Shown here: positions 42,643-53,742 of the stretch, piece after piece
How positions within the stretch are numbered: position 1 is the first letter of the stretch
Layout of the letters: each line of letters starts with the position of its first letter
Assembly (NCBI RefSeq): GCF_002933855.1
Contig: NZ_BFAQ01000020.1
Coordinates: 124,001 to 188,000 of the forward strand
Source: Vibrio penaeicida
GTDB lineage: Bacteria; Pseudomonadota; Gammaproteobacteria; Enterobacterales; Vibrionaceae
Length of the DNA stretch: 64,000 nucleotides
Direction: 5' to 3'
Program-made: the position numbers and the translations under genes
The notes under the pieces: generated by a model
Told to the model about the DNA's origin: nothing
What the model saw: only the letters and a program-made list of their open reading frames with translations
Databases searched by the model: none

Positions 42643-43236
42643 ATGAAAAAGACGGTATTAGCACTTTCGGTTTTACTTCTTCCAGCAACAGTTATGGCAA
42701 ATGTTGATCGTCCAATAAAAGTAGACCCTGACTTCGGCGTGCCAGCAGCCCCTGTTCAACCTCCCATAGTGACGCCTGAGCATCCAATTGAGGAGATTGA
42801 TCCTGAATTCGGAGTTCCCGCTAACCCTGTACAACCACCTATGGACAATACTCCAGATTGGGGAATTGATGCACCGGATTATGGTTCGACACCAGACTGG
42901 GGCGTACCGACAACTGGCGTGGGTGACCTAGAGATTGCTTTTGATAAATTAGCGCAAGAAATGAATGAAAGATTTGATGAGCAGTCTGAACAGATTCACG
43001 GTATCCGAGCTGGATTACACGCGGTCACGAACGCACGCCCATTCGTGACTACTGGTGAGTTTGCCATGGGTGCTGGTGTTGGATTCTCAGGAAGTAAAGA
43101 AGCGTTAGCTTTAGGTGGTGCCTACGGGGTATCGGATAGAGTAAGCGTTTCGGGGACTTTCCACTATGAATCTTCTGGTAAGTACTCTTCATCTGAAGTC
43201 GCTGGCGGTGTAGGCGTTCAGTTCAAGTTTAAATAA
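42643..43236 (+). CDS. Small secreted protein with YadA-like C-terminal membrane anchor
   Basis: 197 residues. Signal peptide (1-19, cleavage VMA/NVD). A Pro/Asp-rich stretch (about 20-92) has two near-identical repeats, DPDFGVPAAPVQPP and DPEFGVPANPVQPP, then PDWGIDAPDYGSTPDWGVP. A short coiled coil (about 95-120) leads to a C-terminal beta-barrel segment (about 125-197: FAMGAGVGFSGSKEALALGG, GVGVQFKFK) of the trimeric autotransporter type. This suggests a surface or outer-membrane protein with a very small passenger. Ribosome site AAGAGAG upstream. Probable function: adhesion or surface structure, by inference only. Confidence 0.72.
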   Translation: MKKTVLALSVLLLPATVMANVDRPIKVDPDFGVPAAPVQPPIVTPEHPIEEIDPEFGVPANPVQPPMDNTPDWGIDAPDYGSTPDWGVPTTGVGDLEIAFDKLAQEMNERFDEQSEQIHGIRAGLHAVTNARPFVTTGEFAMGAGVGFSGSKEALALGGAYGVSDRVSVSGTFHYESSGKYSSSEVAGGVGVQFKFK

Positions 43237-43247
43237 CGAGAGCAACG

Positions 43248-43282
43248 GAGCCTGATTTGAAGGGAGATCAGGCTTTTATTTT
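43248..43282 (+). terminator. Terminator after the YadA-anchor protein gene
   Basis: Arms AGCCTGAT (43249-43256) and ATCAGGCT (43267-43274), then TTTATTTTA. Confidence 0.85.
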
Positions 43283-43434
43283 ACAGTTAACCTTTCTATT
43301 TTTTCGAAATTAGCCTTTCTGTAACTAATTTGCATGTTTTGAGTCATTTACCTTTGGTAGCTCTCACCTCTGCCCTTCCAGAGGTTCTTTTTATCTCGTC
43401 TCTGCTTTGAATGTCTTGCCGGTTAAGCAAGAGG

Positions 43435-44133
43435 CTACTTGATGATATCGTCGATATCCTGCTCGCTTAGATGGCGAACATCTTTTCCTTTCACAAAATA
43501 GATAATGTACTCGCAAATATTTTGGCAGCGATCGCCAATTCGTTCAATCGCCCTTGCTGACCACATAACCTGCAACACTGCGGGTATACAGCGTGGATCT
43601 TCCATCATATAAGTCATTAACTGACGGATAACCGCTTCATACTCCGCATCCAGTTTATCATCTTGCTTGTACACTTCAGCGGCTGCGTCTACATCCATCC
43701 GCGCAAAAGCGTCCAACACTTGGTGTAACATGTTGATGGCCTGACGGCTCAAAGGCTCAAGCGAGACTTGCCATGTTCGCACTTTCATCGATTCGGACTC
43801 GATCGCAACACGTGCAATTCGCGTGGCAACATCACCAATTCTCTCCAAGTCGGTGATCGTTTTGATGATCGCCATGATCAATCGCAGGTCTTTCGCCGTC
43901 GGCTGGCGTTTAGCAATAATACGCGTACAGGCCTCATCAATCGCCACTTCCATCGAATTGACCTTATGATCGTCTTTGACCACTTTCTTCGCGAGTTCTA
44001 TGTCTTGCTTGTGCAGAGCTTGCATCGCAAACGTGAGTTGCTGCTCTACAAGACCTCCCATGGTTAAAACATGGGTACGAATAGATTCAAGCTCAACATT
44101 AAACTGACCAGAGATATGACGACCAAACTGCAT
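43435..44133 (-). CDS. phoU: Phosphate signalling protein PhoU
   Basis: 232 residues, two three-helix PhoU bundles ([20 protein letters not shown] and [12 protein letters not shown], repeated as [14 protein letters not shown]). It damps PhoR signalling when phosphate is plentiful and restrains Pst uptake. Last gene of pstC-pstA-pstB-phoU, 63 bases after pstB. Confidence 0.97.
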   Translation of the reverse strand: MQFGRHISGQFNVELESIRTHVLTMGGLVEQQLTFAMQALHKQDIELAKKVVKDDHKVNSMEVAIDEACTRIIAKRQPTAKDLRLIMAIIKTITDLERIGDVATRIARVAIESESMKVRTWQVSLEPLSRQAINMLHQVLDAFARMDVDAAAEVYKQDDKLDAEYEAVIRQLMTYMMEDPRCIPAVLQVMWSARAIERIGDRCQNICEYIIYFVKGKDVRHLSEQDIDDIIK

Positions 44134-44196
44134 AAACTATAGAACCCCTTGTACGTATATTAGATAAGTGTATTCATTGGAGACGCTTTCAGCGAA

Positions 44197-45018
44197 TTAC
44201 CCGTAGCGACCTGTAATGTAATCTTCGGTTTGCTTTTTCTTTGGCGAAGTGAAAATCGAATCCGTATCCCCATATTCAACCAATTTACCCTGATGGATAA
44301 AAGCAGTGTGATCGCTCACTCTTGCTGCTTGTTGCATGTTATGAGTTACAATGACAACGGTGTATTTGGTTTTCAACTCGTTAATGAGTTCTTCTATCGT
44401 AAGTGTAGAGATAGGGTCGAGTGCAGAGGTAGGCTCATCTAGCAACAAAACCTCAGGTTCAATCGCAATGGCTCTTGCTATCACCAACCTTTGTTGTTGC
44501 CCTCCGGATAAACCAAATGCATTTTCATGTAGCCTATCTTTCACTTCTTCCCACAAGGCAGCCGCCGTTAGTGCTTGTTCCGCAGCGTCATCCAACGCTC
44601 GGCTATTGCTAATCCCTTGTAGCCTCAATCCATAGACAACATTTTCATAAATGGATTTTGGAAACGGATTGGGCCTTTGGAACACCATACCTACACGACG
44701 GCGTAACGTAGGCACATCAACTTGTGGGTGATACACATTTTTACCGTGCAATTTCACTTTGCCGTTGACAACACACCCCTCTACCAAGTCATTCATACGG
44801 TTAATGCAGCGCAATAATGTCGACTTACCACACCCAGATGGCCCTATAAACGCGGTTACCTGACCTTTAGGGATATTCATCGTAACGTCGTGCAAAGCTT
44901 GCTGTGTGCCTTGATAGAACAAATTCAGCGACTCGATCGAAATGGCAATCTGTTCAGGAGTCAGATTGTTTACGTCTATGAGATTCTCATAACCAAAAGT
45001 CGAGTTAATTGAAAACAT
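44197..45018 (-). CDS. pstB: Phosphate ABC transporter ATP-binding protein PstB
   Basis: 273 residues. Walker [10 protein letters not shown] at 59-67, signature LSGGQQQR, Walker [14 protein letters not shown] and the switch His. Powers phosphate import with PstS, PstC and PstA. Starts two bases after pstA. Confidence 0.98.
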   Translation of the reverse strand: MFSINSTFGYENLIDVNNLTPEQIAISIESLNLFYQGTQQALHDVTMNIPKGQVTAFIGPSGCGKSTLLRCINRMNDLVEGCVVNGKVKLHGKNVYHPQVDVPTLRRRVGMVFQRPNPFPKSIYENVVYGLRLQGISNSRALDDAAEQALTAAALWEEVKDRLHENAFGLSGGQQQRLVIARAIAIEPEVLLLDEPTSALDPISTLTIEELINELKTKYTVVIVTHNMQQAARVSDHTAFIHQGKLVEYGDTDSIFTSPKKKQTEDYITGRYG

Positions 45019-45020
45019 GG

Positions 45021-46679
45021 TTAGTCTTGTCCTAAGGTGCGATATTTTTCGCGTAAATTGTTGCGAATACCAATGGCGGTCAGGTTAAGCCCAACAATCA
45101 CCGTCACGAGTAAAAATGATGTGGCGTAAACCAGTGGTCTTGCCGCTTCTATGTTAGGTGACTGAAAGCCCACATCATAAATATGAAAACCGAGATGCAT
45201 GAATTTCCGTTCTAGATGGATAAACGGAAAATCGCCGTCGATTGGCAAGCTAGGTGCAAGCTTAACTACCCCAACCAACATCAAAGGCGCAACCTCACCG
45301 GCTGCCCGGGCAACCGCAAGTATCAGGCCGGTCATAATTGCTGGGCTGGCCATCGGTAAAACGATGCGCCATAAGGTTTCAAATTGAGTTGCCCCTAAAG
45401 CCAGAGAGCCTTGCCTCACAGAGCCTGGAATTCGAGCCAACCCTTCTTCCGTCGCAACGATCACTACCGGAAGCGTAAGCAGAGCCAATGTTAATGCAGA
45501 CCACAATAAGCCAGGCGTTCCAAACGTCGGAGAAGGCAGGTTGTCTGAGTAAAAGAGACTATCAATTGAGCCGCCAATACTGTAGACAAAAAAGCCAAGC
45601 CCGAAGACTCCGTAAACAATAGAGGGTACTCCCGCTAAGTTTATCACGGCAATTCGAATGGTTCTGGTCAGCGCATTGTTTTTGGCGTATTCGTTCAAAT
45701 AGATAGCAGCGATAACACCAAGCGGCATTACAACAATAGACATCACCATCACTAAGAATACCGTACCAAAAATAGCTGGAAACACACCACCTTCAGAATT
45801 GCCTTCACGCGGGTCATCGCTCAAAAACTTTTTAACTTGGTTCAACCAATGCAAAAATTTTTCATAAACCGACATGTCGTTGGGGTACCAGATATCTAAA
45901 ATGCTGGTAAGAGGAACAAGCACTCTCTCACCATTCATATCTTCAACGATCAGCACTTCGTCGATGTGAAGTTGCCTTAATTCGGTTAAACGACTTTCTA
46001 TTTGAAACAGGTAATTCTCGATACTCTCTTTTCGCTTAGTTAACTCACTAAGTTTACCTTCATCCAGAGTACCGTTCAGCTCATGCTTTTTCTGCTCTAA
46101 ACGTATATTCCCTAGTAAGGCATTGTAATGTTTGAGCTGAGAATGCGTGATGGAAGCGATGTGTTCACGCGCTTGTTCCACACCATTAATCCCTTGCTCT
46201 AGAAATTCGCCAATGGGTATGTCTTGTGTGGCAACGTTACTTCGAAAACCAACTGGCTTACCATAAAAATCCCCTTGTTGGGTTCTTTCTATAACTGCCC
46301 AAGCACTTGGAGTCGTAGGCTCACTTAATTCAAAATCGAATACAGTTATAAAGTCGAGCTGGTTTCTATCTCGATTGGCAATTTTAATACTCAATCTATC
46401 AACGCTATCTTCCGAAATATCTTGAGCTTGTGCGGGGGAAGAATGCTGATTCAATCGCTCGATCGGCACCGATTCGCGTTGATAGAGTTGACCGACAACT
46501 TTACTGCCGTTTGGAGATTGCCATTCATACAGAGGCGCAGGCCAGAAATAACTGAGCCCCTTCCAACCAATCAAAAGCAACACCGCTAATACAGATATCA
46601 GGCTAACACTTACTGCGCCAGCCGTTAACCATATCCAAGGTGCACCCGATTTAAACCAATTCGACACAAAAACTCTCAC
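45021..46679 (-). CDS. pstA: Phosphate ABC transporter permease PstA, extended form
   Basis: 552 residues, about twice the length of E. coli PstA (296). An N-terminal membrane helix (about 17-37) is followed by a periplasmic insertion (to about 300) that includes a predicted coiled coil around [20 protein letters not shown]. The normal six-helix permease follows, with [19 protein letters not shown] as the coupling loop. It lies 13 bases after pstC. The enlarged form occurs in Vibrio and relatives; the role of the insertion is unknown. Confidence 0.94.
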   Translation of the reverse strand: MRVFVSNWFKSGAPWIWLTAGAVSVSLISVLAVLLLIGWKGLSYFWPAPLYEWQSPNGSKVVGQLYQRESVPIERLNQHSSPAQAQDISEDSVDRLSIKIANRDRNQLDFITVFDFELSEPTTPSAWAVIERTQQGDFYGKPVGFRSNVATQDIPIGEFLEQGINGVEQAREHIASITHSQLKHYNALLGNIRLEQKKHELNGTLDEGKLSELTKRKESIENYLFQIESRLTELRQLHIDEVLIVEDMNGERVLVPLTSILDIWYPNDMSVYEKFLHWLNQVKKFLSDDPREGNSEGGVFPAIFGTVFLVMVMSIVVMPLGVIAAIYLNEYAKNNALTRTIRIAVINLAGVPSIVYGVFGLGFFVYSIGGSIDSLFYSDNLPSPTFGTPGLLWSALTLALLTLPVVIVATEEGLARIPGSVRQGSLALGATQFETLWRIVLPMASPAIMTGLILAVARAAGEVAPLMLVGVVKLAPSLPIDGDFPFIHLERKFMHLGFHIYDVGFQSPNIEAARPLVYATSFLLVTVIVGLNLTAIGIRNNLREKYRTLGQD

Positions 46680-46692
46680 TTAACATACGCCA

Positions 46693-48900
46693 TCAAAGTG
46701 CGCGGTATTTGTCTCTCAAGCGCTGCCTTACCCACTCAGCCAAGGAGTTAACAAAAAATGTAAATACAAAAAGAATCAAGGCAGCAAGAAACAGTAAACG
46801 ATAATGGGAGCTGCCCACATCCGATTCTGGCATTTCAATCGCAATGGTGGCAGATAAACTGCGCATTCCTTCAAAAATGTTCCAGTCCATGATCGGTGTA
46901 TTACCTGTCGCCATCAAAACAATCATGGTTTCCCCCACCGCTCGACCCAGCCCCATCATCACCGCTGAAAATATACCGGGGCTAGCCGTAAGCAATACAA
47001 CGTACATCAAGGTTTGCCACTTAGTCGCACCTAATGCCAAGGAGCCATCAGATAGATGTTTAGGCACGGAGAAAATCGCATCCTCGGCGATAGTAAATAT
47101 CGTTGGAATCACCGCAAACCCCATAGCTAAGCCAACTACAAGCGCATTTCTTTGGTCATAGTCGATCCCGATATCAGCCAAATAGACCCTTACATCGCCA
47201 CCAAACAGAAAGAGTTCAACTTCATGACTAAACGAAATAATGCCAAACGTCACCAACAATAATGCAGGTACAAGAATCAAACCATGCAACCCATTCGGAA
47301 CTTCGGACAACCACTTCGATGGCAGTAGGTGCCAGAGCCAACCAATGATAATGGTCGATAAAGGCAATAAGATGACCAACGCTAAAGTTGAAGGTAAATG
47401 CGCCTCGACAACGGGAGCCAACCACAATCCAGCCAAAAAGCCGATGATTACCGTTGGCAAAGCTTCCATAATCTCGATGGCTGGCTTTACCACTTTTCGC
47501 ATAGGGGTAGACATAAAGTAAGCGGTGTAAATAGCGCCCAACACGGCGATAGGAACAGCGAATATCATGGCAAAAAATGCGGCTTTCAACGTCCCAAATG
47601 CAATCGGCACTAGGCTGAATTTTGCTTCAAAATCATCACTGCCCGACGTAGACTGCCAAACATATTGTGGCTCTGGGTAGCCTTCATACCAAACTGATTG
47701 CCACAGAGCAGAGAGTGAAATTTCAGGGTACTCGTTATCGACCGAATAAACATCGATATGACCATGACTCACCACCAGCAAGCTATCTTCATTACTTGAT
47801 ACCGCCGCAATTTGCACACCTTCTTGCAATAACTGAGCAGAGAACGTCTTTTCTTCGCTAGTGGTATAAAAACTTTCTATTCGACCTTCATTATCAAAGG
47901 TATAAAAACCCTTACGATAAAATTCTGGTAACAATAATTCCGAAGTACCAGACAACTTAAAATCTCGGATAAAGGTCAGCGTCCGGATTCGATCTTTCAA
48001 TACATCAAACCATTGAGCAACAGTGTTATCCGTATATTGAATGAGCACAGATTGAGCCCCAGCGAGCAGCGACATGGATAAAGCGCGTTTATCCCCACCT
48101 TGTGTCGCATCCAAAACTTCTCGCACGGAGAAACCTTGGTTCTGCCCCCAAGTCATTACCATCATTTCTTGCGGGGTCAACAAAAATAGCTGCCGTCCGT
48201 CTGGTGACATCTTAATATCGATGACATTTTCAACAGGTCCGAAAGCAGTTGAGTGAGAAGGTTCTCCTTCGGTTTCTCGCCAACTGAATAGCTGATTTTT
48301 TCCATTCAACATGGCAAAAGTGGCGCTTTCATCATCAATAGCAAACGCAAAATGTGAAACCAGCTGCGATTGATTAACCACATCCGCGGGTATCTCATAA
48401 TTTGCAGTATTCACTCTCGGCGTAATGACACGACCTTGATCATTAAACTGCACCGAGAAACTCGGTTTAACTGCATTAATACCTTTGTTTTCAGATACGA
48501 ATGCATGCCAGCCCAAACTGGCAGGCATACCTGAGTATGAAAGTGCGTTTGTAGAAATGGATTGAGACTGCACGATACGACCATCAGTGAGGTCGATAAA
48601 AGCGAGCCCTCCTGATTCCGTCAGGAAATAACCTAGCTGACCATAATCATCTACGCCTGCCGCAATGGGCTTACTAGAGTGAGAAATTGAGGTGTTAGAA
48701 AATTGAGCAGGTACGCTAGAGACACGCTCAATATTGGCTGAAGAGAAGACAGGCAGCACCATGAGCAATAAATAGAAAAATATCAATAGCAATGCGACTA
48801 ATACACTGATGCCACCAGCTTTCACTACGTACCTCATAAATCGGTCTTTTATCAACCGTTTACGATCGCGTTCTTTTAATGAAAATTCTGTGTGGAGCAT
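46693..48900 (-). CDS. pstC: Phosphate ABC transporter permease PstC, extended form
   Basis: 735 residues versus about 319 in E. coli. After a first membrane helix (about 27-50) comes a periplasmic domain of roughly 350 residues with repeated beta-strand pattern, possibly propeller-like (DDYGQLGYFLTESGGLAFID, SPDGRQLFLLTPQEMMVM). The standard permease helices start near residue 425, with coupling loop [20 protein letters not shown]. First gene of the pst operon, preceded by a Pho box with a -10 at ideal distance. Confidence 0.94.
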   Translation of the reverse strand: MLHTEFSLKERDRKRLIKDRFMRYVVKAGGISVLVALLLIFFYLLLMVLPVFSSANIERVSSVPAQFSNTSISHSSKPIAAGVDDYGQLGYFLTESGGLAFIDLTDGRIVQSQSISTNALSYSGMPASLGWHAFVSENKGINAVKPSFSVQFNDQGRVITPRVNTANYEIPADVVNQSQLVSHFAFAIDDESATFAMLNGKNQLFSWRETEGEPSHSTAFGPVENVIDIKMSPDGRQLFLLTPQEMMVMTWGQNQGFSVREVLDATQGGDKRALSMSLLAGAQSVLIQYTDNTVAQWFDVLKDRIRTLTFIRDFKLSGTSELLLPEFYRKGFYTFDNEGRIESFYTTSEEKTFSAQLLQEGVQIAAVSSNEDSLLVVSHGHIDVYSVDNEYPEISLSALWQSVWYEGYPEPQYVWQSTSGSDDFEAKFSLVPIAFGTLKAAFFAMIFAVPIAVLGAIYTAYFMSTPMRKVVKPAIEIMEALPTVIIGFLAGLWLAPVVEAHLPSTLALVILLPLSTIIIGWLWHLLPSKWLSEVPNGLHGLILVPALLLVTFGIISFSHEVELFLFGGDVRVYLADIGIDYDQRNALVVGLAMGFAVIPTIFTIAEDAIFSVPKHLSDGSLALGATKWQTLMYVVLLTASPGIFSAVMMGLGRAVGETMIVLMATGNTPIMDWNIFEGMRSLSATIAIEMPESDVGSSHYRLLFLAALILFVFTFFVNSLAEWVRQRLRDKYRAL

Positions 48901-48927
48901 CTCTTATGGTCTACCTTTTTATAGTCA

Positions 48928-48945
48928 CTGTCATAATATGTCGAT
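48928..48945 (+). promoter_or_regulatory. Candidate Pho box for ppk
   Basis: CTGTCATAATATGTCGAT matches the PhoB consensus (CTGTCAT-AAAT-CTGTCAT type) at most positions. An AT-rich -10 candidate AAATAT follows about 10 bases later. It points to ppk. Confidence 0.7.
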
Positions 48946-48948
48946 TGG

Positions 48949-48966
48949 ATGACAAAAATATTACAG
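48949..48966 (-). promoter_or_regulatory. Candidate Pho box for pstC
   Basis: Minus strand CTGTAATATTTTTGTCAT, about 14 of 18 to consensus. Exactly 10 bases further on is TATTAT, a -10 box at the spacing expected of PhoB-activated promoters. It points to pstC, whose start is about 48 bases away. Confidence 0.75.
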
Positions 48967-49095
48967 ACTTCCGATAAATCCTTGAAATTTGCGTACTCCT
49001 GCCTAATGCAATTGTATGCTGAAATAAAAACGTCACAAAAACAATCTAATTTCATTGAGTAAATCCTCAACAAACCTCTCAGTCTGGAAAAATGT

Positions 49096-51195
49096 ATGAG
49101 CGCGGAAAAGTTGTATGTAGAAAAGGAACTTAGCTGGCTTTCATTTAATGAGCGAGTGCTGCAGGAAGCAGCAGACAAAACTGTCCCCCTCATAGAGCGA
49201 GTGCGCTTTCTAGGGATATTCTCCAATAACCTAGACGAGTTCTACAAGGTAAGATTTGCTGACGTAAAACGCCGTATTCTCATTAATCAAGAGCGGGGAG
49301 GAAACGACAATTCCAAACGCTTACTCAGCAAAATGCAATCTAAGGCACTAAAACTCAACCAAGATTTTGACGAGCTCTACAACGAATTGATTCTGGAAAT
49401 GGCGAGACGCCGAATATTCTTAGTCAATGAAACTCAGTTAAATGAACATCAGGAAAAGTGGATTAGAAAATACTTTCAGAAGGAAGTTCTTCCTCATATT
49501 ACCCCATTACTGATGACGGATGAGATCGACGTACTGCAATTTCTCAAAGACGAATACTCATATTTAAGTGTAGAAATGCTTGGCAATGATACCCCTTTGT
49601 ATGCCTTGGTAGAGATTCCTACCGATAACCTGCCCCGCTTTATCATGGTGCCCGAGCAAAAGGGAAAGAGGCGCAAAACCATTATTTTACTCGATAACAT
49701 TATCCGGTTTTGTTTAGACGACATCTTCCGAGGCTTTTTTGAGTACGAGGAACTTAAATGCTACGCCATGAAAATGACACGAGATGCCGAATACGATTTA
49801 AGCCATGAACTCGAACATAGCTTATTGGAACAAATGTCTGAAGGCTTGAGTCAGCGCCTAACCGCCATGCCTGTTCGTTTTATTTATCAGCGAGATATGC
49901 CGGAGCAGATGCTTACGTTTTTATGCGAAAAACTGCAAATGTCCAATTTCGACAGTCTCATTCCCGGTGGTCGATACCATAATTTCAAAGATTTTATTGG
50001 CTTCCCAAACGTGGGGCGAGACTACTTAGAAAACAAACCATTACAGCCAATTCGTTCGACTGATTTCGACCGATATACGAATGCATTTGAAGCCCTCCGC
50101 GCGCAAGATATTTTGCTCTACTATCCATACCATACATTCGATCATATCAATGAATTTGTTAGGCAAGCGTCTTTCGACCCAAAAGTACTGGCCATTAAGA
50201 TCAATATCTATCGAGTGGCTAAAAACTCCCGCTTACTCAATTCTTTGATTGACGCCGTACATAACGGTAAGCAAGTCACGGTTGTCATCGAGCTACAAGC
50301 CAGATTTGATGAAGAAGCGAATATCGAATGGTCCCGTGTATTAACGGAAGCTGGAGTACAGGTTATTTTTGGTGCCCCAGGGCTAAAAATTCACTCCAAG
50401 TTGCTATTAATCAGCCGCAGAGAAGGGGAAGACATTACGCGATACGCCCATATTGGAACCGGCAATTTCCACGAAAAAACAGCTCGGATTTACACCGACT
50501 TTTCTTTGCTCACATCCAAAAAAGAAATTACCAATGAAGTACGTAATGTATTTGGATATATAGAAAACCCGTATCGCCCGGTGAAATTTAACGAACTGAT
50601 TGTCTCGCCACGTAATTCAAGGCAAGCGCTTTATCGACTTATAGATAACGAAATTGAGCAAGCTCAAATCGGCAAACCGGCAAGCATAACCTTAAAAGTT
50701 AATAACTTGGTGGATAAAGGACTAGTCAATAGGCTGTATAGCGCAAACAACGCTGGCGTGAAGATTCGGATGGTGATCCGCGGCATGTGCGCATTAGTCC
50801 CTGGTGTTGAAGGAGTCAGCGATAACATTCAAATAATAAGTATTGTCGACCGATTCTTAGAGCACCCTCGCGTGTTAATTACTGAAAATGGTGGCGATCC
50901 CCTCGTTTATATCTCTTCTGCTGATTGGATGACCAGAAACATTGATCACCGCATCGAAGTCGCTGTCCCAATAGGTGATCCAAAACTTAAGCGCAGGATT
51001 ATTGATATCGTCAATATTCATTTTACCGATACAGTAAAAGCTCGTCGTATTGATAAAGAGATGAGTAATACATATGTACCACGCGGAAATAAAAGAAAAG
51101 TTCGTTCACAAATTGCTATTTATGACTATTTGAAGCACATTGAAAAACAGGAAAAGAAAAAAATGGCATCATCAGCAAGTCATGACAAACATTGA
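49096..51195 (+). CDS. ppk: Polyphosphate kinase 1
   Basis: 699 residues. N-terminal, head and two catalytic PLD-like domains. The catalytic motif [17 protein letters not shown] contains the phosphorylated histidine. Makes polyphosphate from ATP reversibly. The last 14 bases overlap the next gene, ppx, so the two are translated together. Confidence 0.98.
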   Translation: MSAEKLYVEKELSWLSFNERVLQEAADKTVPLIERVRFLGIFSNNLDEFYKVRFADVKRRILINQERGGNDNSKRLLSKMQSKALKLNQDFDELYNELILEMARRRIFLVNETQLNEHQEKWIRKYFQKEVLPHITPLLMTDEIDVLQFLKDEYSYLSVEMLGNDTPLYALVEIPTDNLPRFIMVPEQKGKRRKTIILLDNIIRFCLDDIFRGFFEYEELKCYAMKMTRDAEYDLSHELEHSLLEQMSEGLSQRLTAMPVRFIYQRDMPEQMLTFLCEKLQMSNFDSLIPGGRYHNFKDFIGFPNVGRDYLENKPLQPIRSTDFDRYTNAFEALRAQDILLYYPYHTFDHINEFVRQASFDPKVLAIKINIYRVAKNSRLLNSLIDAVHNGKQVTVVIELQARFDEEANIEWSRVLTEAGVQVIFGAPGLKIHSKLLLISRREGEDITRYAHIGTGNFHEKTARIYTDFSLLTSKKEITNEVRNVFGYIENPYRPVKFNELIVSPRNSRQALYRLIDNEIEQAQIGKPASITLKVNNLVDKGLVNRLYSANNAGVKIRMVIRGMCALVPGVEGVSDNIQIISIVDRFLEHPRVLITENGGDPLVYISSADWMTRNIDHRIEVAVPIGDPKLKRRIIDIVNIHFTDTVKARRIDKEMSNTYVPRGNKRKVRSQIAIYDYLKHIEKQEKKKMASSASHDKH

Positions 51196-52678
51196 ATCGA
51201 GAGATATAGCTGCTATCGACTTGGGCTCAAATAGCTTCCATATGGTCGTTGCAAAAGTCGTAGAACAAGATCTTCAAATTGTAAGCCGTCATAAACAGCG
51301 AGTCCGGTTAGCATCAGGCTTGGACGACTTAAACAACATCGACAATGCAGCAATGCAGCGTGGATTAGATTGCTTGACCATATTTGCAGAACGCTTACAA
51401 GGCTTTGCCCCTGAAAACGTACGTATTGCTGCAACCCATACGCTCAGGCAAGCCAATAACGCTCATATCTTTATTCAACGAGCCGCGGGTATTTTACCTT
51501 TTCCCATAGAAATCATATCCGGTCTTGAAGAAGGTCGCTTAATCTACACCGGTGTAGCCCACACTCAACCAGAATCAGAAACCAAGTTGGTGATCGATAT
51601 TGGTGGAGGCAGCACCGAAATGATCATTGGTACTGGTTTTGAACCCACTATGATCAATAGTAAGCGCATGGGTTGCGTTAGTTTTACCGACAAGTATTTT
51701 ACTAATGGTAAGCTCAACCGTAAGAACTTCACTAAGGCTGAAATTGCAGTTGAGCAGCGATTAGAATCCCTAACTAATAAGTATATAAAGCATGGTTGGG
51801 ATGTCGCCATTGGTTCATCTGGAACCACAAAAGCGATACGCGAAGTACTCATCAATATGGGGTACGAAGATGGCATCATTACGCTTAAAAGGCTTCAACA
51901 TCTGATTGATGAACTACTGCAGTTTGACTTTATCAATGATATTTCTTTACCCGGACTCACGGAAGAAAGGCAACCCGTATTTGCTGCTGGAGTGGTGATC
52001 CTCGAAGGTATATTTAAAGCCCTCTCGATTGAGAAACTGCATTTTTCTCCGGGTGCATTACGTGAAGGTTTGCTCTACGAAATGGAAGAGCGATTTGAGC
52101 GAAGCGACATTCGCATGCGAACCACAGAAAACCTTGCAAGAAAGCACTTAGTCGATTTGGAGCATGCCGATAAAGTTCGTAAGCAAGCCAATACATTTCT
52201 TCATCAATTAGCCCCCCAGATAGGCATCAAAAAATCTAGCGAGTTATTTGATTTACTGGGGTGGAGCGCTTTATTGCATGAGGTCGGTCTGAGTATCAGC
52301 TACCAAGGTTTTCATCGTCATTCTGAGTACATCCTAAAAAACACGAATATGCCTGGGTTTAATCAGGAACAACAACTTGTATTAGCAACGCTGGCGCGCT
52401 TTCAACGCAAAGCTCTAAAACTTCATGAACTTCCAGAATTTGCCTTATTTAAAACGAAGCACATCCTTCCTTTGATTCGCATAATGCGGCTCGCAGTGCT
52501 GATTAACGGACAGAGGAATGACTCGCCTACACCTAACATTCAAATCGAACTAGAAGAACATGCATGGCATTTAAAGTGCAATGATGAAAACTGGCTAGAA
52601 GACAACAAACTTCTGGAAGCCGATTTAGCCCTTGAAAAAGAAATCTGGAAGACCGCTGACTGGGTTCTGGACTACTAA
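51182..52678 (+). CDS. ppx: Exopolyphosphatase
   Basis: 498 residues from the ATG giving [18 protein letters not shown], overlapping ppk by 14 bases. Actin-like ATPase fold of the Ppx/GppA family: [34 protein letters not shown]-terminal HD-like region. It breaks down polyphosphate from the ends. Converges on pstS. Confidence 0.97.
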   Translation: MTNIESRDIAAIDLGSNSFHMVVAKVVEQDLQIVSRHKQRVRLASGLDDLNNIDNAAMQRGLDCLTIFAERLQGFAPENVRIAATHTLRQANNAHIFIQRAAGILPFPIEIISGLEEGRLIYTGVAHTQPESETKLVIDIGGGSTEMIIGTGFEPTMINSKRMGCVSFTDKYFTNGKLNRKNFTKAEIAVEQRLESLTNKYIKHGWDVAIGSSGTTKAIREVLINMGYEDGIITLKRLQHLIDELLQFDFINDISLPGLTEERQPVFAAGVVILEGIFKALSIEKLHFSPGALREGLLYEMEERFERSDIRMRTTENLARKHLVDLEHADKVRKQANTFLHQLAPQIGIKKSSELFDLLGWSALLHEVGLSISYQGFHRHSEYILKNTNMPGFNQEQQLVLATLARFQRKALKLHELPEFALFKTKHILPLIRIMRLAVLINGQRNDSPTPNIQIELEEHAWHLKCNDENWLEDNKLLEADLALEKEIWKTADWVLDY

Positions 52679-52703
52679 AAGTAGCGCCCTTAGAAACTTA
52701 TAT

Positions 52704-52799
52704 GTGCTAAAAGTCTAATTCGCTATAAGTTAAGTCTGCTAAAAGTTAAGTCCGCTAAAAGTTAAGCGCGTTATAGGTTAAATCTGAGCAAAGGTTAAA
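52704..52799. repeat. Six tandem 16-bp repeats between ppx and pstS
   Basis: Six back-to-back 16-base units: GTGCTAAAAGTCTAAT, TCGCTATAAGTTAAGT, CTGCTAAAAGTTAAGT, CCGCTAAAAGTTAAGC, GCGTTATAGGTTAAAT, CTGAGCAAAGGTTAAA. Consensus near CTGCTAAAAGTTAAGT. The last unit includes the stop codon of pstS (52795-52797). Confidence 0.9.
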
Positions 52800-53742
52800 G
52801 CCCGACTTTTTCTAGCTCAGCTTGTGCCATCTTATATGAAATTGGTACATAACCATCTTTTGATACAAGCACCTGCCCCTGCTCGGAAAAAATGTAGCGA
52901 ACAAATTCTGCTTCTAGATGACCTAACGGCTTTGTCGGGTGTTTATTTACATAAACGTATAAGAAGCGTGAAAGCGGGTAATCACCAGAAAGAATGTTAT
53001 CTCGGCTGGCCTCTATAAAATCATTACCTTGACTGGCGATAGGCAAGAGCCGTACACCTGAAACCAAGTAGCCAACCCCAGAATAACCAATAGAATTAAT
53101 GGATGAAGCAACGGATTGAACGACGGAAGCACTTCCAGGCTGCTCATTCACGTTTCGTTTGAAATCCCCACCACACAGTGCATTTTTCTTGAAGTAGCCA
53201 TACGTTCCCGACACTGAGTTACGACCAAACAGTTGCAAGCGTCTTTTTGCCCACTCCTGTTTAATACCCAATTGTTGCCAGTTTTGAATAGGCTCTTTCG
53301 CACCACAACGTAATGTGGACGAGAAAATACTATCGATCTGAGTAAAGTTAAGCCCCTGTATGGCGTTATCACGGTGCACAAAAATACCAATGGCATCGAT
53401 AGCTACCCTTAAAGCTGTCGGCTTGTAACCATGTTGACGCTCAAACGCTTCAACTTCTCGAGCGCGCATTGGTCGGCTCATTGGTCCAAACTGAGCAGTT
53501 TCCTCGACTAAAGCGGGAGTTGCTGTTGATGAGCCTGATGCTTGGACTTGCACATTTATATTGGGATAAATATCGTTAAACTCTTCGACCCACGATGTCA
53601 TCATGCTTGCTAATGTATCAGAGCCAACAGAAGATAGGTTTCCTGATATCCCGTTTACTTTTTGGTAAGGCTCCAAAGCCTCTTCAGCATGGGTAAGCTG
53701 AGGTAAAAATAATGTGGAGAATAAAAGAACGAAACTTCTCAT
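52795..53742 (-). CDS. pstS: Phosphate-binding protein PstS family
   Basis: 315 residues. Signal peptide (1-19, cleavage THA/EEA). Motifs typical of the phosphate site: [39 protein letters not shown] and GSASVVQSV. It captures phosphate in the periplasm for PstCAB. It overlaps phoR by four bases and so belongs to a phoB-phoR-pstS operon, away from pstCAB. Confidence 0.92.
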   Translation of the reverse strand: MRSFVLLFSTLFLPQLTHAEEALEPYQKVNGISGNLSSVGSDTLASMMTSWVEEFNDIYPNINVQVQASGSSTATPALVEETAQFGPMSRPMRAREVEAFERQHGYKPTALRVAIDAIGIFVHRDNAIQGLNFTQIDSIFSSTLRCGAKEPIQNWQQLGIKQEWAKRRLQLFGRNSVSGTYGYFKKNALCGGDFKRNVNEQPGSASVVQSVASSINSIGYSGVGYLVSGVRLLPIASQGNDFIEASRDNILSGDYPLSRFLYVYVNKHPTKPLGHLEAEFVRYIFSEQGQVLVSKDGYVPISYKMAQAELEKVGL

